Assembly: GCA_917880885.1 (NCBI GenBank)
Contig: OU862931.1
Span: forward strand, 14,643,337 to 14,707,336
Direction: 5' to 3'
DNA: 64,000 nucleotides
Source of the DNA: Limnephilus marmoratus
Taxonomy: Eukaryota > Arthropoda > Insecta > Trichoptera > Limnephilidae
The stretch's first letter is position 1. Each line of letters begins with the position of its first letter. This document shows positions 32,196 to 39,764 of the stretch, piece after piece. The notes below the pieces were generated by a model. It made no database searches, was not told the origin of the DNA, and saw only the letters and a program-made list of their open reading frames with translations. The position numbers were made by a program, and so were the translations under genes.

Positions 32196-32675
32196 CCCTT
32201 AATTACTCGTACAAAGAACATTACATAACAGCTCGCATGGGGTCACAGATGACCCCAAATAGTACGAGTAGTTTTTAATATATATTGAAATATATAAGTA
32301 AATGAAACTATTTTATTATTAAAGTGCTTTGTTTATTCTGTAAAATCTGTAAGTAATAACATGAATTACTAACTAATTATAGAAAAACTAATTTAACTAA
32401 AATAATTATCAATAATTAACATTTAGTACTTAGGTATACTGAGATCATAGTCAATACTCGTATTTTAGGAACTCTCCGAATCACTCTTGTTACACTATTG
32501 ACAGTATATTTCAGAGTGATCATTGCACACAAATCTTGTACATTTCTTGCATTTTTGGTACTTACTTACCTCTTACTTGTTATGAAGCTAGCGAGGACGC
32601 GGGGGGAATCGGGCCGCGCCAAGTGCTTCATTTTTTAATCCGAAAATGCTTTGACCCCATGCGAGTAATTAAGGG
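32196..32675 (-). mobile_element. piggyBac deletion derivative with TTAA duplication
   Basis: TTAA at 32192-32195 and 32676-32679 flanks the 14-bp perfect terminal inverted repeat CCCTTAATTACTCG. A subterminal string CTCGCATGGGGTCA is shared by both ends. TTAA duplication with CCC termini is the signature of piggyBac. The 480-bp element keeps only the 3' end of a transposase gene on the minus strand, so it would depend on a transposase in trans. Confidence 0.9.
32465..32564 (-). pseudogene. piggyBac transposase C-terminal cysteine-rich domain
   Basis: The minus strand reads KYQKCKKCTRFVCNDHSEI, then YCQ, a stop, CNKSDSESS and a final stop. The C-x2-C, C-x2-H, C-x2-C spacing matches the C-terminal zinc-binding domain of piggyBac transposases, which helps bind the terminal repeats. 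A TAG replaces one residue between the last two cysteines and an upstream TAA closes the frame, so it is non-functional. Its position near one end of a TTAA-flanked element confirms the orientation of the original gene. Confidence 0.8.
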
Positions 32676-32679
32676 TTAA

Positions 32680-33039
32680 AAGATTCATAATAGCACGCAC
32701 AACATTATTACATTAATAATTTTCATTTATTTGGTACAATAACATATGATAATGTTGATAATGTTGGCCTATACATTTGATAATGTTGGCCTCACTGGGT
32801 GGCTTACAAAATTCAATAGGATGAAGTAATAAATTTTAATAAAATACATAAAGGCGGTAATGAAAAAAATATTTAAAATCGAAACGTGAGGTACTATTGT
32901 GTGTAATGAAGTGTGCTTTATAATTGGTATTGTGTGTTACGTGTAAATGTTTTATTATTTTATATTATAAAATTTTGGTGATATTGTCCTTTTTAAATTT
33001 TGTATCTGAATTTTTGTTTTATGTTCGGTGTTTTTTTTT
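32680..33039. other. No recognisable feature
   Basis: A+T-rich, with short repeats of GATAATGTTG(GCCT) near 32746-32790. Confidence 0.5.
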
Positions 33040-33270
33040 AAGTAAAACTTCTTTACTCACGCTTGACTTGGGGAGTAAGCTGGTGAATGCGTGACGAGAG
33101 CGTTACGAAAAGCGAGGCGAACGGTAGTTGAGAGGGAATACCTACGTATATTACTGTAGGGGCAAGAGAGAGAGGTGCGAGCACGCATTTTCTTTCTCTC
33201 TTTCTCTCATAGCCAGTTGCCCATTTTCTTTCTCTTTTCCTATCACATAGATGGAGCAGAAGTTTTACTT
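33040..33270. mobile_element. Putative MITE with 13-bp inverted ends
   Basis: AAGTAAAACTTCT (33040-33052) is the exact reverse complement of AGAAGTTTTACTT (33258-33270). The centre has GCGAGGCGAACGG and a pyrimidine-rich CTTTCTCTCTTTCTCTC tract. No target duplication was identified, so the transposon class is open. Confidence 0.5.
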
Positions 33271-34450
33271 CACTTGTTTGGTCTAAAGCACACTCGTTTT
33301 TTTTTTTTTATTTAAATGAGAGATTGTTGCTTTTATATCCTAGTATTTGTGGTGACTTTGTCAAAAGCTTGTATTTATCGTCGGAGTTTCATGTTTTTTT
33401 TATACACTTGTCTAATTAGTCTCCGTTAAGTTTTTTTTTTTTTGTGGCAGAAGAACTTCAATAAAGACAATATTTCTTCATTGGCGATTTCCAACTTATT
33501 TATTAACTTTTATAATCACATGTTACAATAATAATATTTTTCCCGACCCGACAAACACTAAAGTGGTCTTCAGACCATTAACTAGTTAATTCTAGCTGTT
33601 TCCAAGAGATGAGAGGCTTTTTCTATAAAGAACTCATTATTTATAATCAAAAAACGACTCACACTGAAACAAAATAAACAATGGCGAACGACATACCAAT
33701 GTAATAGGGTGATATACATAAATCTGCTTTATCGACTTTCATTTCAATCAGTTCAATTATCTGTTGCAAGTAGGAAATCTGCAATGATAAACTAGCATCG
33801 AAATGTCACGCTAGAGGTCAGTAACCTTCGTTTTTTAAACAGTCTCTTAGTGATGGTATTTGTTTGTTGAAATTAGTTTTTTTTGTTAAAAAATAATCTG
33901 ATCAGCATTGATAGTTTTGTTGGATACCTACAGTATTCCTGGAAAGGCTCAATTATAAAAAGCGACGATAACGGGTTGTATGGCGGTAGGTATAACATAT
34001 CGGCCTAGTTAGCTGGTTATGATGGCATCTCCCTCTATCTTATATTTCATCAATCTTCCCCTGGATTATCAGTTGACTGGCCTATTTAGTATCCTTCCCG
34101 ACGCGACATGATCAATATTGCAATTCTCGGCCATTAAACGAAGGACCTTTTCATTAGCGATCCTATCCGTCCAGGATATTTTTAGGACAGGTCCACATTT
34201 AGAAATGTTTTCTATCTTCCATTTTCATGATATTTAAAAAATATGCATATTTTCCTATTCCGCATCACAATGGTGGTAGGTATGTTATATGTGTATGTGT
34301 ATTTGTGTATGTTGTTGTAATCTCCTGCTGACAAGCTACTTGCAGTAGCTTAGCGGGTAATAAATTTCAATTGTAAGCCATTTTTGTGCAATAATAAAAA
34401 ATAAAAAAAATAATAATTGCTTACTATCACTAATACACAAAATTATAACT
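33271..34450. other. No recognisable feature
   Basis: 1.2 kb of A+T-rich sequence. No frame above 60 codons and no repeat shared with other parts of the window. Confidence 0.5.
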
Positions 34451-34771
34451 TCTCTACATATTATACTCGTAATTTAAAATCATCCGCCGCGTCTGTCTGA
34501 CTGTTCGGGATAAACTCAAAAACTACTAATTGAATTTTCATGCGGTTTTCACCTATAGTGATTCATGAGGAAGGTTTGGGTATATAATTTGGAAAGGCTT
34601 CGTGTAAATTGATTGAAATATATACATGTAATTACAGGAAAATGTCTGCATGTGGTGGACGAGCGGGATGGCAAGCGGACGGTGTGGATTTGGTTTGCAA
34701 ATTAACAGATGGTGGTGTGAGTTAAAAGGTTGGGTAACCATCCAGTAGAACGCGTGGCCGGGTCTGCTAGT
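34451..34771 (+). mobile_element. Short Helitron-like element
   Basis: It ends ACGCGTGGCCGGGTCTGCTAGT and has CATGCGGTTTTCACC and GATTCATGAGGAAGG inside. All of these recur in order at 47450-47736. The CTAGT end and G+C-rich stem resemble Helitron termini. The 5' border is uncertain and the flanking base is G, not T. Confidence 0.65.
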
Positions 34772-34839
34772 GGTGTATAATATAGCAACGAACCATTAAA
34801 TTCGTAAAGTTTTTTTTTTTTTTTCAATATAATTTAGTT

Positions 34840-35275
34840 TTTTTACGTTACCTCCACACAGGAGACCTGAGGAAAACAATATCCCTCAGGGCCTAGTTCA
34901 TCTTAGGGGATACTGTTTAGAGGGTATTTTTATGGAAAGGAAGGAGAGGAATTCCTGGGAAGGAAAAAGGTACGAGCGGTGGGTATGAATCTGGGGGTCA
35001 CTGTGTCTAAAAGAGACGTAAATACGAATTCTTCAATTACGATGCAAGGCGATGGGTTGAGAGTCCAGCTGCAGAGGTTAAAAGGTCGTCATCAATAAGA
35101 CTCTTCCTATGCAATAAGTGAGCAGATTCATTCGCCGTCGAGACCCTGACAAACCTCACCTCATGTCTCCAAACCCAGCGAACCTCTTGGGGTGACTTAT
35201 GGCAGAGGTGTTGGTCGTCCAATAAATGGTTACCGGGGCGGTGGTAGCAATAACCACTTCCCAAATTGATTTTAC
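34840..35275 (-). mobile_element. Family A retroposon, long form
   Basis: In reverse, from CCTCCACACAGGAGACC (34852) to CACTTCCCAAATT (35262-35275). It holds the long-form internal block (GAGAGTCCAGCTGCAGAGG), which is more diverged than in other copies. Confidence 0.8.
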
Positions 35276-35311
35276 TATTCCGTTCTAAAAGATCTCGTTA
35301 AGGTTAAAGAA

Positions 35312-35380
35312 TTTTATTTATTTATTCACGCCTTGAAGGCTTTTACATGTTAACATCATTATAGACACATCAGTTGTTCA
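35312..35380 (-). mobile_element. Possible Jockey-like LINE 3' end
   Basis: On the minus strand, CATGTAAAAGCCTTCAAGG followed by (TAAA)n resembles the 3' end at 2815-2860 (CATGTAAAAGCCC, (TAAA)n). The upstream sequence (to 35720) may be its 3' UTR, but no coding remnant was seen. Confidence 0.35.
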
Positions 35381-36514
35381 GGAGCATAATAATAAGCGGT
35401 ATATAATATAATAAACTGAAAATTAAGGATATAAGCAGGTACAATATAGGTAGGTTTGTAGTTTCATTAAAGTTGTTCAAATGAGTTCTAAGTATTTTGT
35501 TTTGAAGAGTTTTAATTTTCAATGTACATTTTTATGTGTGATAAGAGTAAAACAGAAGTGCTTAAGGTATTATGAAATTAGTTAAAGAGGAATGTTTAGT
35601 TACTATGTTGATATTATTATAAACTTGTACATGAATAGTTTGTTCTAAAGCAAGTTTAAGGAACACAGCTAAATTAGCAGTGGGATAAATAGTAAATAAA
35701 ATTGTATTGAAATAATAATAAATAAATAATTAGTTTATAAAAATGACCATGTGTAGGGGCGTGTAAATAGCCCCTGACACGAGGGAGTTACTACCCTATG
35801 TAAATTAACGAAAATTGAATTCTTCCCTATGTGACACAAAAACAGTTGACCCAGCAATTCCAACCAAAGTGAAACAAAACAATACTCACTCAGAGAATGC
35901 AGCTCATCCACGATGTCCAACACAAAAGACACTTCTTTTCATTAAAAAATATCAAGGTGGTATTGCATAATCTTAACAGATGTTTCGCACAGCAAGGAAG
36001 TTTCAACAATGAATAAATTTGCATATTAATGATACGTGCCAAATTTTGTACAACAATAATTCAAGTATTGGATGAATTATTCTTATGACTGACTGGGAGA
36101 GACATCTCTTGGCCTTTTACTGACACTCCCGTCAGAAGTAATTGCCTGATTCACAAAGGTAAGGAAACGCATGAATATACTGAATTTCAAGTCACACAGG
36201 TAAATTCAATACAATACAAAAACCACAGATGGCGCCCTCATGGTCTCATAGCATAAATTATTAATTTAAAGAAATTAATGCCCAAATGGATCCAAATATA
36301 TTTATGGCGCGTATCCACCATGTCTATAGCTTTTGTGAGATAGTTTAACCTTTCCTTATTACCAAAGATAGAAAAATAGACTCGACGCTACCTGGCTTCT
36401 TTAATCGACTCCGCAGTAACACATTTGTTATCATTGTCGCATGCATTTATGAAAAATGACGTAATACAAACCTTTGTCGATTTGACGAAGCGCGTGCTTT
36501 AATAATTTCGATTT
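35381..36514. other. No recognisable feature
   Basis: A+T-rich, with no identified repeats or domains. A 65-codon minus-strand frame (35932-35735) has no similarity I can name. Confidence 0.5.
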
Positions 36515-36855
36515 GAGAGGCGTGAATGGGTACCGCCACCCCGGGAACCTTTGTTGGATAACCAACACCACTGCCATAGGTCACCCCAAGTGGTTCGCTA
36601 CGTTTGGTGATTTCTACGCAGGGGTGCCCGGATTCATGGGGTGAGATTTGTCTAGGTCTTGGAGGCGGATGACCAGGACACACTGAACCCCAGATTCCTA
36701 CCCACCCCTTAAACCCTTTTCCTTCCTAGAATTCTCCTCTCCTTCCTTTCCTTAAAAAAACCCGCTACACAGCATCCCCAAACATGACATAGGCCCTGAG
36801 GGAAATTATTTTCCTCGGGGCCTCCTGTGTGGAGCTCATGTAAAAAAAAAAAAAT
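36515..36855 (+). mobile_element. Family A retroposon, short form
   Basis: Complete sense copy: TTTGAGAGGCGTGAATGG, short-form junction GGCGGATGACCAGG, tail hairpin GGCCCTGAGG/CCTCGGGGCC, GAGCTCATG and 13 A. Confidence 0.88.
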
Positions 36856-37112
36856 ACGATGTCGTTTTTTTCCCGGTGCGTGAAAAGCAGACAGCGATCT
36901 TTAATACTAAATGCCAAATAAGATCACAAAAAGTATTAAAAATATAATACTAAAAATTCCTTCCGTACAAATTTGAATGGAAACAAAAGTGCCACTGACT
37001 TTGTACCTTGTGGTTCTAGGCCATTTAGCACGCGGTCTGTCTCTCTTGCACTAACTTGTCTGAAGTTTTATTTCACCATCCTCATTGTATTTCGTGAACA
37101 TGCTGAAATACA

Positions 37113-37300
37113 TTTTCGTTATTTGTTTTTGGCATGTGTTGCGCTACCTCCTTCTTTACACATCTACCGGATCTGCCCTGATGATGGACACTGCAACGAT
37201 GTCCAAAACGTTGGCTAAAGAAGGAGGTATCGCAACACGGCATAACACCCCAAAACAAATAACGAAAATTCTTTTGGCTGTGAAAATCTTAAAACGTATG
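37113..37300. mobile_element. Family F element with 13-bp target duplication
   Basis: The 13-bp ATGCTGAAATACA is repeated exactly at 37100-37112 and 37301-37313. The left arm (TTTTCGTTATTTG to CCTCCTTCTTTA) is shorter than the right arm at its outer end by 32 bp, and stops within 3 bases of the predicted ribozyme cleavage site at its inner end. The core near 37174-37214 reads CTGATGA, GGAC/GTCC, but has AAAA for GAAA. An asymmetric 5' end with an exact 3' end suggests target-primed reverse transcription and argues against cut-and-paste. Confidence 0.75.
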
Positions 37301-38186
37301 ATGCTGAAATACAGTTTTGTATCATTTTGGATCACATGGAAGGCATAAGGCAATAATATTTAATTTAAGGTACTAACGAATTAAAAAAAAATATATATAT
37401 ATATATATCACAAGTGTGCAATTCACACGCGGTAGAAGTGAAACCTTCAGAAAACTAATAAAAAATATATTAACAATAAATATTAATAAAACCGGTTACA
37501 TAACAAGCTCACCTAAAAGAATAATACCATCGCATAAACCATTACAAATAGAAGAAGGAGACCTACATATTCAAGATAGCGAAAAATACCTGGGCTTATA
37601 TATTGATAAACATTTGGCATTTAAGCAACTCGTAGAAAAACTAAAAACAAAAGTCATCCCATTAATTGGTGTATTTGGTAGAATTGCACATCTTCTACCA
37701 ACAGAGGTAAAGAGGGGCTTATACTTTAGCTTAATCCAGTCCCACCTAAATTATTTAATAGAAATATGGGGAAACACATACATTACGTACTTAAATGACT
37801 TACAAATAATACAGAACAAAGTTATTTAAAAACTCTTCAACTATAACCCAGACACTCCCACAAAAAAACTATGCCAGGAAATGAACCTTTTGAAAATAAG
37901 AACATTGTACGAATATAACATATTTATTTTAATCTACAAAATACAAAATGGACTTATACACACAAACACAAAACACATTTATAAAAACATCACAAGTACA
38001 CGAACATTATACTAGATAACACAATAAATTGTACACAAATACTGTCAAAGTAGCAAGAGAAGTATTGGTCACGAGGGAGTTCACATATATAATCTCCTTC
38101 CAGATAACCTAAAAACGGAAAAGAATATAAAAACCTTAAAAAAAAACTATTTAAACCTAAGATTTTGGAACAAAATTAAAAATATT

Positions 38187-38705
38187 ATATAATGAATAAC
38201 TGATTACTTTGTATAAACCACTATTTTTAAAACAATATCAACATGTTTCAACAACAATGTTGTCTTCATCAGGATATGTTACTATAATAAATGACAAACA
38301 AGTATAGACAAATTAGAATAAATTATAACATAGACAAAATATTAAAAAGTAGAGGTGATTAATTACTTACTAATCATAAAAATAGTTATACAAAATTAAA
38401 TATAAAAATTATTTAAGGAAAAATAAAATTGCATTTAGATAATAAAAATTTTTTAAGAATAATTAATTAAAATAATTAGTCTAAAACAAAAAATCATAAT
38501 TATAATTAATTGTAAGTATTAATAAGAAAATAAATTTAAAATATGGCTATTTTTAAAAAATGTTTGGTTATTTATAATATTTAATTTACTATTAATGCTT
38601 TTTCTAATTTCTAAAATTTCTAAATATATTAATATTTTTATTTTTATTTGTTGATATTGTTTTAAAAATAGTGGTTTATACAAAGTAATCAGTTATTCAT
38701 TATAT
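38187..38705 (-). mobile_element. Element with perfect 57-bp inverted arms and hammerhead core
   Basis: Positions 38187-38243 and 38649-38705 are exact reverse complements over 57 bp, from ATATAATGAATAAC to CAATATCAACA. The inner 405 bp are very A+T-rich and have no open frame. A hammerhead-like core (38231-38280, minus strand) lies directly at the inner end of the left arm. The perfect arms imply recent origin or gene conversion. The ends allow a TA or ATAT duplication, but it cannot be told apart from the arms. Confidence 0.8.
38231..38280 (-). ncRNA. Putative type I hammerhead ribozyme
   Basis: On the minus strand: stem I 5' strand AACATATC, core CTGATGA, stem II AGACAAC/GTTGTT with loop ATT, GAA, palindromic stem III ACATGT, cleavage base T, then stem I 3' strand GATATTGTT (8 pairs with one bulged T). 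All invariant core blocks are in place with no extra base. Predicted cleavage is between plus-strand positions 38240 and 38239. The short self-complementary stem III suggests activity as a dimer, as known for hammerheads of Penelope-like elements. Confidence 0.58.
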
Positions 38706-39062
38706 GAAAAATGATGCCACAAAGTAATTTTGCGAAGTTTGAAGAAGTTAAAAATATTACTTCTATACTTGTACTACTGTACTATATATGCTCTGTATTT
38801 AAGTTAAGAAAGCGAAATATTATATTTCTTTTAACTTAATAATAATAATAATAATAAGAGTGGAGAGGCTACGAATCACCGCACAAAGAGGAGACCGATT
38901 ATTCTATCTCATTCTCTCGCAGGCTATAAATCCTATGTGTTCGTCCATTTTCAGTGTCGCTTTTTCATTTCATCGAGTTTCAAATCAAAGCGATGCTAAA
39001 GAAGTTTTCACTCCAATAATCATTGTTTATCAACGTTTCGATTCGAAAAATTCGAAAAATAG

Positions 39063-39764
39063 ATGCTTCCATACAATTATTTAAAAGGCAGAAGAAGAAT
39101 CTTAATTAATAATATTATTCCTATCTTGCCTATCATAAACTCCATTACTATAATAAGTATGCTACGTATTTGTAACTTTTTAAATCCAACGTACCCTGAA
39201 TTATTTTTTCCTAGCTTTGCCAACACTGTAAACTTCCTAAATTATACCATTTTCATTATATACAAATTCGCAAAAACAGCATATAATAATCACAATAATT
39301 ACATATTTTCAAAATATTTCATAAGGAAAAGATTTTTCCATTACAACAATCCTAACCTAAACTTCACTTTTGAAATTACAAAATATAAACTATTTATTAT
39401 TGCTATTGACTCTCAGTATCAGAAAATGATCACTTATATCAATATGAATGTGATTGAACTCTGGAATTGTATCATAACTATGAACATATATTGTAAAAAT
39501 TTATCTTTAGAACTACCACTTTTAAAAACCTATGGTACCACTTATTCAAATAATTTCTATCATCTTAACATCCTCATTCATAAATACAAAATTAGTATAA
39601 TTATAACCATAGAAACTAACCTTTTAAATTACTTGCATATATACAAGTTCTACGTTACTAGTATATATACAAGTCTACACATGTATTACTATATTTGCAA
39701 ATGTGAAGTGTATTTCCAGCCGAATGTCAATATTATTATTATATTTATTACTACCTCAAAATGA
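39063..39764 (+). CDS. Upstream ORF of LINE (candidate ORF1), 233 aa
   Basis: This is an open frame of 233 codons in very A+T-rich DNA, where stops should come about every 11 codons by a rough base-composition estimate. Its stop TGA (39762-39764) overlaps the start ATG of the next ORF as ATGA (39761-39764). Such an overlap permits termination-reinitiation, known for example in the SART1 non-LTR element. The protein is rich in I, N, Y, K and L and has no CCHC zinc knuckle, PHD finger, esterase or clear coiled coil, which are the usual ORF1 marks. It could be a divergent ORF1, or a chance frame in a 5' UTR. The start is the first ATG after an upstream stop. Confidence 0.45.
   Translation: MLPYNYLKGRRRILINNIIPILPIINSITIISMLRICNFLNPTYPELFFPSFANTVNFLNYTIFIIYKFAKTAYNNHNNYIFSKYFIRKRFFHYNNPNLNFTFEITKYKLFIIAIDSQYQKMITYINMNVIELWNCIITMNIYCKNLSLELPLLKTYGTTYSNNFYHLNILIHKYKISIIITIETNLLNYLHIYKFYVTSIYTSLHMYYYICKCEVYFQPNVNIIIIFITTSK

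Larger units (their letters stand above)
37456..38861 (+). pseudogene. 5'-truncated LINE reverse transcriptase end
   Basis: The frame open to 37829 reads EKYLGLYIDKHLAFKQLVEK, then GRIAHLLPTEVKRGL, YFSLIQSHLNYLIEIWG and LNDLQIIQNKVI. After a TAA at 37827-37829 it continues in frame with KLFNYNPDTPTKKLCQEMNL. This is the thumb and C-terminal region of a Jockey-supergroup polymerase (YLG-x3-D, then L-x-Y-x2-x-WG, then QN-K). Frame changes follow and the protein stop is near 38187. The 3' UTR resumes after the inserted ribozyme element at 38706 and ends in (ATA)n at 38840-38861. It is not the same subfamily as the intact LINE downstream. Confidence 0.8.
37409..39017 (+). repeat. Family C repeat interrupted by LINE and ribozyme element
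   Basis: The left end GTGTGCAATTCACACGCGG to GAAACCTTCAG is at 37409-37455. The right part resumes at 38862 with TCTATCTCATTCTCTCGCAGG, TCATCGAGTTTCAAATC and CTAAAGAAGTTTTCACT. The 1.4 kb between is a LINE fragment carrying a second insertion. Confidence 0.7.
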
